Assembly: GCA_965203305.1 (NCBI GenBank)
Contig: OZ241874.1
Location: forward strand, 3,100,001-3,164,000
Direction of reading: 5' to 3'
DNA length: 64,000 nucleotides
Source: Bin80 sp965203305
GTDB lineage: Bacteria > Bacteroidota > Rhodothermia > Rhodothermales > Bin80
How positions within the stretch are numbered: the first letter of the stretch is position 1; every line of letters starts with the position of its first letter. Below, piece after piece: positions 24,701 through 32,644 of the stretch. Position numbers and translations under genes: made by a program. The notes below the pieces were generated by a model, which saw only the letters and a list, made by a program, of their open reading frames with translations, was not told where the DNA came from and made no database searches.

Positions 24701-26629
24701 ATCCTCGTCATGGGAGCGGATGGCATTGCACACCTGCCAGATCACGCGAAAATCCCTGTCTTTGGACAAGTTCGCCTCTGCGGAGGCCCCTGCCTTGATC
24801 ACTACAGGCAGGATCACGTATCCCATCTCCTTCCCTTCCGCTTTTCGCATCACCCTCCCCACCGCTTGCACGACATCAATCTGACTCTTGCGGGGGTGCA
24901 TGAACACAACCGCATCCAGGTCCGGTACATCCAGCCCTTCGGACAGACACCGCACATTGGACAGCATGTGGGTGGCAGATTCCGGGGGCGTATCCAGCCA
25001 GTTCAGCAGCTCATTTCTGCGGACAGCCCCGAATGATCCGTCCACATGGTCCGCCGCAATCTCGTTCGGGTTCTCCGCTCTGTTCGGGGGCACAAAGGAA
25101 TTCCGGTAATTTGTGATTGCCTGGTTGAACTCCTGCACGACGACTTTCGAGTCTGCAATCGTCTGGCAGTAGGCAATTACTTTCTGCAGGGGACGGTCCC
25201 GGTGGATGACATCACTCTCGTCCAGTCCCGTCAGGATCCGCCAGATTCCGATAAATTTTGTCGCCGCGGCAATGTCCAGTATAGCATTCGTTGGACTTTC
25301 TGCATATGCCTCCACGGTCTGTCTCTCGGAGATACACAGCACCACTACCTGGTAATCAGACAGGTGTCCGTCCCGCAACGCCTGGGAGAATCTGTACTCG
25401 TAGAGCATTTCCCCGTAGTGCTCTGTTTTGTTCATGGAGTATAGCACAGAATTCTCTTCTATTTTGTTTGTCTGTTCTGTGTTTGTTCGGGATTCCAGTA
25501 CCGCTTCCCGGTATACTTTCGGGGTTGCCGTCATGAAGAGCCTGCGGTGTACCCGGATCGCGTTCTCGTCGTGAATGAGTGCGAACACAGAATCATTCCT
25601 GGTGGCGGTTCTGTGTGCCTCGTCACAGATGGCAATGTCAAAGGGCGATAGCCCGTGCCCCGCTTGTGCCTCCCGAATGCACGGGAGCGAGTGGTAGGTG
25701 CTGAACACCACCGTCATGGCTTCCCTGTTTTCGGTGCCAGCTCTCTCCGCCAGTCTGTCCGCCTGCGTAGTGGGCGGAATCTGCATCTCAATGTCGGACA
25801 TCTGGATTTCATCCTCATCCCACGCCCCTTTCCGTTTCTTTTTTCGACCGATCTGGCTATCGCTACAGACAGCATAGGAGCGCAGAGGGAGCTTGGACTG
25901 CTGATGCCAGGTATGAAGCGTCTGGGACATCAGGGCCAGACTGGGCACGAGATACAGGACGCGTCCTCCCGGTCCCGCCAGGTTCTCCGCAATCCGGAGC
26001 GAGGTCAGCGTCTTGCCGGTCCCGCAGGCCATCTGCACGGTTCCCTTGCTTCCCTTTTCCTGCAAATCTTGCAGTACTTTTTCCAGGCATTCCTGCTGGA
26101 ACGGGTAAAGGTCATGGATCTCTTCCCGGGATACCATTTCCCCGGTCTCCGCAAACCTGTCCCAGTCCACCGTGCTCCGGTGCAGATCATCCAGAGTGAT
26201 ATGCGTGACCGGAACATACTGCCCGGCGAGCAGCTCCTGCGTGGGTCTGGTTAAGGGAGTCCCCGTCGTATCAATCAGGATCCTTCGGGTAAACGGGGCT
26301 TTGCCAGAAGCCGTGACAAACTTGTTTACCTCTGTACTCGGAAGCGTGGCCCCCTCCCTGTACATCTTGCACTGAATCGCACACCATCCATCCGCATCCT
26401 TTCGCCTGGCAACCAGATCAATCCCGTATTCGCTCTCCGTCAATCCCTTCTCCCGAGCCCATTTGCCATATGGCATGGCAGGCTCCAGACTGTCCGCATA
26501 CACCTTTTCATGCGCCAGAAATTGTATGCACAGCTCTTCAAATACAGTGCCCTTGTGCCGTTCTTTGTTGTATTCGGACTCTTTGGCGATTTTTCGCCAA
26601 GTGTTCAGGAGTCTGTCCAGTGGATGCAT
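21767..26629 (-). CDS. single-chain restriction-modification-helicase enzyme (Type ISP-like)
   Basis: About 1620 residues from the ATG at 26629 (MHPLDRLLNTW); an ATG at 26659 adds 10. Domains in order (numbered from 26659): an Mrr-type nuclease (GIDLVARR, D81, and AIQCKMY, 96-98); a superfamily 2 translocase (Walker A MACGTGKT, about 210-217; DEAH, 346-349; then QAVGRVMRKAEGK); an N6-adenine methyltransferase (DPFTGTGTF near 912-920; NPPW at 1021-1024); and a C-terminal target-recognition region. This layout and length match LlaGI/LlaBIII-like enzymes that cut, modify and translocate in one polypeptide. It acts on foreign DNA in the cytoplasm. It is inserted between hemD and hemB on the operon's own strand. 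Confidence 0.92.
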   Translation of the reverse strand: MHPLDRLLNTWRKIAKESEYNKERHKGTVFEELCIQFLAHEKVYADSLEPAMPYGKWAREKGLTESEYGIDLVARRKDADGWCAIQCKMYREGATLPSTEVNKFVTASGKAPFTRRILIDTTGTPLTRPTQELLAGQYVPVTHITLDDLHRSTVDWDRFAETGEMVSREEIHDLYPFQQECLEKVLQDLQEKGSKGTVQMACGTGKTLTSLRIAENLAGPGGRVLYLVPSLALMSQTLHTWHQQSKLPLRSYAVCSDSQIGRKKKRKGAWDEDEIQMSDIEMQIPPTTQADRLAERAGTENREAMTVVFSTYHSLPCIREAQAGHGLSPFDIAICDEAHRTATRNDSVFALIHDENAIRVHRRLFMTATPKVYREAVLESRTNTEQTNKIEENSVLYSMNKTEHYGEMLYEYRFSQALRDGHLSDYQVVVLCISERQTVEAYAESPTNAILDIAAATKFIGIWRILTGLDESDVIHRDRPLQKVIAYCQTIADSKVVVQEFNQAITNYRNSFVPPNRAENPNEIAADHVDGSFGAVRRNELLNWLDTPPESATHMLSNVRCLSEGLDVPDLDAVVFMHPRKSQIDVVQAVGRVMRKAEGKEMGYVILPVVIKAGASAEANLSKDRDFRVIWQVCNAIRSHDEDFAASINLLADGGNDNRLSLIMLHDWIPRSEWKPDVLKPKPPKNGDGEKTGQLELDFHLAQEIRAEVAEKCGTRRYWSSWAGDVAEIARVHRERITAMVERNDAAREVFGMFLEELRDDLNEGITKEDAIEMLAQHMVTRPVFEALLGGSRFAKENAISKGMQLVLDTLKTDEFAKETRSLEGLYDEVAARARQATSPESRQKIIRKLYNDFFAGAFKKTADKLGIVYTPIELVDFVLHSVDQVLQDEFGKSLASDGVGILDPFTGTGTFITRMIQSGLIPTEQLRKKYHSEIHANEIVLLAYYITAINIEEAYRAGVDTEEYKPFTGLALTDTFDMVDRRDEIAGVMPENSEIRERQMKADIMAIVGNPPWSKGQRSENDAARNQSYPKLDQRIDDTYANFSVATNKNSLYDSYILAIRWASDRIGERGVIGFVTNAGWLEGIAMDGMRKCLVREFSLIYVLNLRGNQRTQGERSRREGGKVFGSGSRAPVSVLLLVKNPERTGCTIRYHDIGDYLSREEKLKKVQEFGGIHGVEWEDIIPDDNYDWLNQRDAGFEKFMALGDKKNRSAETIFKMYSRGVATGRDAWCYHYSEIALRENIRRMIRFYHAERERLVQGNTTGSSLTPAEVTRLVDNDPTKISWTRALKNDLRKNKELSMEEGRITTSQYRPFTPAKLYFSRQLNEMVYQMPQIFPHADAENLLICVQGRGEKDAFSCLMAREIPNLHFIQSGQCFPLWFYSRGEKNSTIFIDDRKINSHGYAKRSAITEDALRKFQKNLGDEIVSPEDLFYYIYGVLHVPHYRTRYANNLRIELPRIPLPENAEQFRFLSETGRELGELHMNYDEVEPYPVGFANGGWEPSEGVSPENWFCVTKMKYPTKDKGKDLTQIQYNEHITIKDIPLEAYDYVVNGKSAIGWVMERQRVKTDRASQIVNDANRFAIETMKNPAYPLRLLAKVITVSMETNRIVSGLREVKFED

Positions 26630-26729
26630 GGAGATCCCGTGTAGGGTGGATTGAAGCAAAGGCTATATCTCGTCACCTTAAACATTTAGGTTTTCTGGCA
26701 CTTCCTCTCGCTTTGGATTGCTTGTCCTG

Positions 26730-26957
26730 AGCATCCGGCAGTTCAGCCTCTGTTCGGTCATGCCCTTGACAATCTCTTCCATCTGATCAACGGAGCCGTC
26801 TCCTGCATGTATGGCAACTGTAGGGCTTGGAGGGATGTTTTGCCCCTGCCTGGATGTTCCTGGAGCCACATCTGGGACATGCAATGGTCTCTCCCTAGCG
26901 CGACTTGCAGAACCATGCTTCTGCAGTGGTGTCATTCGGGAATATCCGCAGTAGCCT
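26730..26957 (-). pseudogene. IS1595-type transposase remnant
   Basis: On the minus strand a frame reads IFPNDTTAEAWFCKSR, stop, GETIACPRCGSRNI, then YSCHTCRRRL. This is the N-terminal zinc ribbon of ISXO2/IS1595 transposases, with CPRC at 26868-26879 and CHTC at 26805-26816, in which the usual tryptophan codon before GE is TAG (26895-26897). About 10 bp later another frame reads VDQMEEIVKGMTEQRLNCRML, resembling the C-terminal end of the same proteins. The catalytic DDE core between them is deleted. It lies just upstream of the restriction-modification gene and probably marks how foreign DNA entered the heme cluster. The rest of 26660-27070 holds nothing recognisable. Confidence 0.65.
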
Positions 26958-27070
26958 CACCTAAGAGATACCCTCTCTCTGGTGATTGACGGGGCCTTCT
27001 CTTCGTGTGCTCATGTTTTTTTGTACTACAGTATAAACAAATACAGGGATGGCAGGGTTCCTGGGCAACT

Positions 27071-27814
27071 TCAGATATAAGCCCCAAAGTAATCTTCCAG
27101 GGCGATTACCAGCCCTTCGGTAGTATAGGTTTTTGCTACGGCAATAACATTGAATCCTGACTTGGCCGCCACACGGGCTGTCACCGGACCAATGCAGGCT
27201 GCATTCACAGATGCCCCCATGTCAGGGGAAACAGATGCAAATCCCTCCACCGTGGACCCGCTGGTGAAAGTAACTGCATCCACACCATCCGTGAGGCTCG
27301 CATGCTCGGCTGGGGAAGGACGATTCACACAAGTCTCGTATGCCGTCACACTCGTGACCTGTGCTCCATCTTCCTGCAGCAATTGAACCAGGGCCGGCCG
27401 AACTTGAGATGCGCGCGGAAGAAGGATTGCCTGATCCCGTACAGATCCTATTCCTTCTGCGAGGGACTCTGCAATGTACTCGGACGGAACAAAATCCGGC
27501 ACAACACCCCGCTCCTGCAGTGCTCCGGCAGTTGCCGGGCCAATTGCTGCTACACGCACGGACTCGGGCCAGTGACCTTGCAGATGATCCCATGTATGTA
27601 CAACCCCATTCACGCTGGTAAAAATGACCCAGTCAAATGACTTCAATTCACGCAGTGCCTGCAGCAGCGGGCGTCGATCCGATGCCGGCTTGATTCGGAT
27701 CGTCGGGAATTCCACCGGGATCGCCCCTCGCTCCTCAAGCATTCGGCACATGGAGATAGACTGGTTCACGGGACGTGTCACAGCAATTCGTTTGGCAAGC
27801 AGTGGTCTATTCAC
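27071..27814 (-). CDS. hemD: uroporphyrinogen-III synthase
   Basis: 247 residues from a GTG at 27814 (VNRPLLAKRIAVTRP). The open frame extends to 27943, but that part lies inside hemC and does not resemble the family. The protein closes and inverts ring D of hydroxymethylbilane. Weakly conserved family features are visible: AVTRPVNQSISMCRMLEERGAIPVEFPTI, FDWVIFTSVNGV, VAAIGPATAGALQERG and the second-domain VTFTSGSTVEGF with CIGPVTARVA. The GTG lies 8 bp inside the end of hemC, so translation is probably coupled. It is the last heme gene before the foreign insertion. Confidence 0.9.
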   Translation of the reverse strand: MNRPLLAKRIAVTRPVNQSISMCRMLEERGAIPVEFPTIRIKPASDRRPLLQALRELKSFDWVIFTSVNGVVHTWDHLQGHWPESVRVAAIGPATAGALQERGVVPDFVPSEYIAESLAEGIGSVRDQAILLPRASQVRPALVQLLQEDGAQVTSVTAYETCVNRPSPAEHASLTDGVDAVTFTSGSTVEGFASVSPDMGASVNAACIGPVTARVAAKSGFNVIAVAKTYTTEGLVIALEDYFGAYI

Positions 27815-28712
27815 GTTGCAGTACCTTCTGGGCCCCCCTCTGATTTGCCTGCTGTGCAAGTTGATCCCCCAGGTCCATGGCATCCAGGCCTGAGCCGGAT
27901 ACAGTGATCCTCTGCCGACCATCCACAGAGAGAACTTCTCCACTCAAATGAATCCTGCCATCCGCATGCCTTGCATAAGCTCCAACAGGAATCGCACACC
28001 CCCCTCCAGTCGCTGCAAGAAAGGTACGCTCTGCAGTGGTCTCCGCCTGCGTCTCTGGACAGTTAATCGTTTCCAAAATACGGACTGTGGACAGATCACC
28101 CTTTCTGCATTCCACAGCCAAGGCCCCCTGGGCAGGCGCAGGGAGCATGCATTCCATGGAAATGCGCTGCTGGTACCTGGAAGGGAACCCGAGTCTTGCC
28201 AAGCCAGCCTCTGCAAGCACGACAGCCTGAATTTCGCCACTCATGATTTTCTGAAAACGGGTATCTACATTCCCCCGCAAAGGGGCCATCTTTAAGTCCG
28301 GGCGGATGGAGAGAAGCTGGGCAGTGCGCCGCAGACTTGACGTATTGACAGTCGTCTCCCGGGGTAACTCATCCAGCGTCGAACCGGATGCTGTAACGAG
28401 AACATCAAACGCGGATTTTCTTCCGGGAATGGCAGCAATTTGCAGGCTTTCCGGCCTGCAAGTTGGAAGATCCTTCAGAGAGTGAACGGCAAAATCAATC
28501 TCCCCCTTTATCAGTGCCGCGTCCAGTGTACTGGTAAAAACACCAGGGCTGAAAGTCAGAAGTGGTCCCGCCGTCTGATCTCCAATGGTAGAAATGGTTT
28601 GAATCGAAATATCCAGGTCTGGAAACTTTGCCTTGAGTTGCCGAAGGACTTCACTTGTCTGGATTCTTGCCAGGAGCGAGCGGCGCGTACCAACCCGTAA
28701 TTGCCGCGTCAT
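27807..28712 (-). CDS. hemC: hydroxymethylbilane synthase (porphobilinogen deaminase)
   Basis: 301 residues. It polymerises four porphobilinogens on a dipyrromethane cofactor. RVGTRRSLLARIQTSEV is the N-terminal signature (GTR.S.LA). FAVHSLKDLP and SSLRRTAQLLSIRPDLKMAPLRGNVDTR are substrate-binding stretches. The cofactor cysteine is in ATGGGCAIPVGAYA, at about residue 238. Its ATG overlaps hemA by 4 bp and its stop overlaps hemD. Normal length. Confidence 0.96.
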   Translation of the reverse strand: MTRQLRVGTRRSLLARIQTSEVLRQLKAKFPDLDISIQTISTIGDQTAGPLLTFSPGVFTSTLDAALIKGEIDFAVHSLKDLPTCRPESLQIAAIPGRKSAFDVLVTASGSTLDELPRETTVNTSSLRRTAQLLSIRPDLKMAPLRGNVDTRFQKIMSGEIQAVVLAEAGLARLGFPSRYQQRISMECMLPAPAQGALAVECRKGDLSTVRILETINCPETQAETTAERTFLAATGGGCAIPVGAYARHADGRIHLSGEVLSVDGRQRITVSGSGLDAMDLGDQLAQQANQRGAQKVLQRE

Positions 28713-29962
28713 TCGTCTGACGAGGACTCCGACAGTCCGAAAAGTTGTCGGATGGTATTCGGGTCCAGATCCGTTTCCCCATGTCTCAGATGCCTTGTGG
28801 GTTCGTGGAGCAGCTTCTTGACCAGCGTGCTGGAGAAGTACTCCAGTCTCTCGGCGACCGGTGCTTCCAGCGGGCCGAGTGCTTCCATGATCCGCGACAG
28901 TTCTGCCTGCCGGATTGATTCCGCTTTTTTTCGCAATGCCGTGATGACAGGTTCGATTTTCAGCATCTGAAGTCGCTGCCGGAGCAGATCCAGTTCCTTG
29001 TCAATGATATCTTCCACCATGGGCACTTCAGCCTTCCGTGCAGCCCTTGCATGCGCAATGTCATGCTTCAGATGATCAATATCCAGGCACTTCACATGAG
29101 ACAGCTCATCAAGAAATGGATCAATATCTCTGGGCACAGCCAGATCCATCAGAAGAAGCGGGCGATTCTTTCGCGGTGCAATATGCTCTGGCCCGAGGAT
29201 CATGTGTGGTGCATCGGTAGCACTGATCACAACATCCGCATGCGAAACAGCTTCCCTGAGCTCTTCCATTGGCACAGCCTGCACACATGCCTCCACCTCC
29301 AGTTCTCGGATACGTTCGGGATTCCGATTGATCAGGGTGAGCTGCCCAATTGATTTTTTTCGGAGATGTTTGCCAACCAGATTGCCCATCTCCCCCGCCC
29401 CAATCACAGCTACATGCAGGTCACGCAATGAACCAGTTTCCTGAAGGATGCGCTCAATGGCAACGGAGGCAACACTGACAGGGAACTGTCCTAGTGCCGT
29501 TTCCTTGCGGACACGTTTCCCCGCCTTGACAGCAGCTCTGAACAGCGTTCGAAGTTCCGGGCTTGCAAGGGAGGCAGATTCGGAAGACAGAAGACTCTCG
29601 CTTACCTGTCCCAAAATCTGGGACTCTCCCAGGACCATGGATTCCAGCCCACAGGCAACACGCATCAGATGCCGCGGGACCTCTCCAGTCCGTTTGCAAT
29701 AGAGATAAGGTTGAGCAGCCGACAGGTCAAACGCATGATTCAGCAGAGACTGCAGGGATTCTGCAGCATGTTCAGATCCTTTTGCATGACCATAGAACTC
29801 CACACGATTGCATGTGGACAGTACAGCCAGTCCGTCAAGAACCGTGCGGGCCCCATCAAAAAATTCGGATTTCTGACGGGGAAGCAGCGTCAGACTTTCC
29901 CTGATGTGTACCGGCGCAGATTTATAACTGAGCCCAACAAGTCCCAGTGACTGGTCAATCAT
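28709..29962 (-). CDS. hemA: glutamyl-tRNA reductase
   Basis: 417 residues. It reduces Glu-tRNA to glutamate-1-semialdehyde, the first committed step of C5-pathway heme synthesis. The catalytic cysteine is C51 in AVLSTCNRVEFYG. The N-terminal opener is LGLVGLSYKSAPVHIRESL, the NADPH fold VAVIGAGEMGNLVGKHLRKK, and the C-terminal dimerisation helices include LLHEPTRHLRHGE. hemL is not in the window. It leads the minus-strand cluster A-C-D, then B-Q-E-H-G. Confidence 0.97.
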   Translation of the reverse strand: MIDQSLGLVGLSYKSAPVHIRESLTLLPRQKSEFFDGARTVLDGLAVLSTCNRVEFYGHAKGSEHAAESLQSLLNHAFDLSAAQPYLYCKRTGEVPRHLMRVACGLESMVLGESQILGQVSESLLSSESASLASPELRTLFRAAVKAGKRVRKETALGQFPVSVASVAIERILQETGSLRDLHVAVIGAGEMGNLVGKHLRKKSIGQLTLINRNPERIRELEVEACVQAVPMEELREAVSHADVVISATDAPHMILGPEHIAPRKNRPLLLMDLAVPRDIDPFLDELSHVKCLDIDHLKHDIAHARAARKAEVPMVEDIIDKELDLLRQRLQMLKIEPVITALRKKAESIRQAELSRIMEALGPLEAPVAERLEYFSSTLVKKLLHEPTRHLRHGETDLDPNTIRQLFGLSESSSDE

Positions 29963-30334
29963 TGGCTAGCCTCTGCAAGGACAAGAAAAGCATCTCCGAA
30001 CCTCGATCTTATACTCTGCGTCATCTGGGCACCTGTCAATAACTGCCTGCACATGGCATATATCAATGTGGTTATTCAACTTGTGCAATTTCCCGGGTGA
30101 AGATGCACTGAACCTCACGCCCGGTGAACTTCTACGCAGCAGATTCTCTCAACGTTCATTTGGCATACTCTGTCCGCCATGTTCAGAGGTTCTCTCGCAA
30201 AAATAACGGCTTGAGGTTTTTAGACATTTCCGTTCCGATCAGTTTGTCTCTCGGGGGGGGGGGGGTGTTTTCCTCCTGATTTCCACACAAGCAGATAACG
30301 AAGATCCTGCGGCTAAAGAACAGCGAAGAAACCA
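29963..30334. other. intergenic region upstream of hemA with a 13-G tract
   Basis: 372 bp between the dehydrogenase stop and the hemA start. It should hold the heme-cluster promoter, but I cannot assign its boxes. A run of 13 G (plus strand) lies at 30253-30265, about 290 bp upstream of hemA and 70 bp beyond the dehydrogenase stop. Such tracts change length readily. Confidence 0.6.
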
Positions 30335-31372
30335 TCAGGCCCGGTCAAAATGCGGTCTCAGGAGCACCTTGACACCGCGTTTCTGCTCAAGTACTTTGAA
30401 TGCACTCTCCCACTCCGAGAGTGCAAAATCATGTGTAATCAGTGGACCTGTTTGCACTATATCCTGTGCAAGAAGATGGATCGCCCGCGTCCATGCTTCA
30501 GGCGCAGGTGTATGACTGCCGCTCACAATAAGTTCCTTGCGACACACCCGATCCATATCCCAGCAGATTGAGGTTCCAAACGTCTTCATTTGTACATATC
30601 GCCCCCTTCGGCGCACAAGCTGCAAGATACCCTGCGCAAAAAGACCCGTACCCGAACACTCATACACGACATCTGCTCCTGATCCCTGAGTGGATACATC
30701 CTGAATGAGGGCATACACATCCCTCGTATCTGGATTCACCACATAATCCGCCCCAAGATCACTGGCCAGGGAAAGCCGCTCAGAATCTGCTCCTGTTCCA
30801 AGAACAACCACAGTTGCATGACTGGCCTTGAGAATTTGCAGGGCAAGCAGTCCAACTGCACCCGGGCCTGCAATAACTGCCAGATCTCCCGCCCGTATGG
30901 TTGGAGAATCCAGGAGTACACCCTGCACGGTACGGGCAAGAGACTCCGCGAGAGCACCTTCACGATAAGAGATATGCTCGGGCAACCTGTACACATTATA
31001 AGCCGGGACGACAAGATATTCTGCGAATCCTGCATGAATCTCGGAATTCGTCTGATGCCTGTCCGAGGCGGAGACGGCAACACTGCCCTGATACGCACTG
31101 TGTCCATGAATGCAGGGATCTGATGTCACGCGGGAACCGAGAAGTGTCTCCGGGACATCTGGGCCGATTTCCACCACCTCCCCCGCCGCTTCATGTCCTG
31201 GAACTGCAGAGGCATCCGAGTGGAGCTTGCCCTGGCAGACAGACAGGTCGGTTTCGCGAAGCGCAGCGGCATGGATTTTCAGCTTTACCTGACCGGGCCC
31301 TGGAACAGGTGCTGGAATGTCACAGAGCTTGAGATTCCCGTCTTCTGTTCCGACTTTCACAACTGCCTGCAT
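30335..31372 (-). CDS. MDR-family alcohol dehydrogenase-like protein lacking usual zinc ligands
   Basis: 345 residues with the medium-chain dehydrogenase layout: an N-terminal GroES-like domain (VKLKIHAAALRETDLSVCQGKL, PGHEAAGEVVEIG), then a Rossmann domain (AVIAGPGAVGLLALQILKASHATVVVLG) and a substrate segment (VYECSGTGLFAQGILQLVRRRGRYVQ). The active-site His-Glu pair in GHE is present. The position that is normally the catalytic cysteine (C-G-T-D) reads R-E-T-D, and the four-cysteine structural zinc loop is absent (SDPCIHGHSAYQG). It may be zinc-free or use altered ligands. It is 20 bp downstream of the PLP enzyme and probably co-transcribed with it. Substrate unknown. Confidence 0.85.
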   Translation of the reverse strand: MQAVVKVGTEDGNLKLCDIPAPVPGPGQVKLKIHAAALRETDLSVCQGKLHSDASAVPGHEAAGEVVEIGPDVPETLLGSRVTSDPCIHGHSAYQGSVAVSASDRHQTNSEIHAGFAEYLVVPAYNVYRLPEHISYREGALAESLARTVQGVLLDSPTIRAGDLAVIAGPGAVGLLALQILKASHATVVVLGTGADSERLSLASDLGADYVVNPDTRDVYALIQDVSTQGSGADVVYECSGTGLFAQGILQLVRRRGRYVQMKTFGTSICWDMDRVCRKELIVSGSHTPAPEAWTRAIHLLAQDIVQTGPLITHDFALSEWESAFKVLEQKRGVKVLLRPHFDRA

Positions 31373-31392
31373 GGGTTCGCTCTACAACTGGT

Positions 31393-32544
31393 TCAGATGA
31401 CGCATCCCCTGGCATCTATGGCGATCTCGGACAGTACCGTGTTCTCATCCACAAGAAACATGTGATCCAGCATGTTCACGACGACGCATGCATGGTTTGG
31501 CACAATTTGTATTCGGTCTCCCACATTCAGGGTACTGCCTCCCTGCACTTCACCCCAGCCATGCTCCTCGGAAAGCCCTGCAATGCGGGCATGCGGGTGT
31601 GGGGTACGCACCCGGGGATTATACAGAATACAGCCATAGCCGGATCGTCCTTCCACAGTATCACTAGTTAGCACCTTGCGCCCCGCATCCAGCATAAAAC
31701 GCTCTGTACCGCGCGAAGTACGATGCCGGCTTACCACTGTGGAAAGAACGGTCAATGCACATTCATTCAGAGAACAGACACCAAGAGAGACCTGGGTCAG
31801 ATCATTGAATATATAATTTCCGGGACGTACCTCCGTAATCTGGAATCCCCCCTTTGTTTGATTCTCAAACACGCTGACGGACGGAGTGGAACCAATACTG
31901 ATCTCAAAGGAATCCTGATCAATACAACGGGCCTGATCCAGCCGAATAGCTGCATCAAGCATTCGGTCTCGGGTTTGCGCCATGACATCGGTTTGACTTA
32001 CCCCGTCCGCAGCATATGCATGCCCTTCATGCGTCAGAATACCGCACAGACGCAATCCCTCCAGTTTCTGAACTTCACGGGCAAGAGTTACGACATTCTC
32101 ATGGTCATATGACACACCACAGCGGCCATGCCCGGTATCAATCTCCAGAAGCACATCAATACAGACATCTGCCTCGCGAAAGGCTCTGGAAGCCCGCTGT
32201 GCCCCTTCTGTAGTATCAATACAGAAGGAGATACGAGACCTTTGCGAGAGACTGATCACCTGCTTCAGTTGCGTTTCTCCCACCAGCGGATAGGCAATGC
32301 GTACATCATCAAAGCCGTACCGAACAAACCGCTCTGCTTCACTGACTTTGGCTACTGCAATTCCGTGTGCTCCATGTGCCAGTTGGCGTTTTGCCAGTGC
32401 AACGGACTTGTGCGTTTTCGTATGCGGACGCAGACGAGTTGTTGTGGTTGACCTTGCAGCCATGCGTGCAAGGTTGGTCTCCATACGCTTCTCGTCAATG
32501 AGCAGACAGGGAGTCGGCAAATCCTCCAAAACTTGCATGATCAA
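31393..32544 (-). CDS. D-threonine aldolase / D-serine dehydratase-like PLP enzyme
   Basis: 383 residues, fold-type III PLP enzyme with an alanine-racemase-like barrel. The N-terminus has the family opening LPTPCLLIDEKRMETNLARM, and the PLP lysine is in LRPHTKTHKSVALA. ILTHEGHAY and IGSTPSVSVF bind the phosphate, and a C-terminal beta domain carries the metal motif PNHACVVVN. An H-x-C metal pair is typical of eukaryotic-type D-serine dehydratase, whereas D-threonine aldolases usually have H-x-D, so dehydratase-like chemistry is somewhat favoured. MQVLEDLP at 32538 is an alternative start. It pairs with the downstream dehydrogenase-like gene. Confidence 0.87.
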   Translation of the reverse strand: MIMQVLEDLPTPCLLIDEKRMETNLARMAARSTTTTRLRPHTKTHKSVALAKRQLAHGAHGIAVAKVSEAERFVRYGFDDVRIAYPLVGETQLKQVISLSQRSRISFCIDTTEGAQRASRAFREADVCIDVLLEIDTGHGRCGVSYDHENVVTLAREVQKLEGLRLCGILTHEGHAYAADGVSQTDVMAQTRDRMLDAAIRLDQARCIDQDSFEISIGSTPSVSVFENQTKGGFQITEVRPGNYIFNDLTQVSLGVCSLNECALTVLSTVVSRHRTSRGTERFMLDAGRKVLTSDTVEGRSGYGCILYNPRVRTPHPHARIAGLSEEHGWGEVQGGSTLNVGDRIQIVPNHACVVVNMLDHMFLVDENTVLSEIAIDARGCVI

Positions 32545-32644
32545 AATACCTGCTAGCTTCCTTTCAACTTGTGGAGATCAGGAATAGATTCTCTGATGTT
32601 TTAACTTTGCAACATAAAGTACTTTACAGGGTATACTGCCCATT

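Noticed and set aside
27815..27943. N-terminal extension of hemD to the ATG at 27943
   Set aside because: It lies entirely inside hemC in another frame and lacks hemD-like sequence; the GTG at 27814 gives the expected N-terminus.
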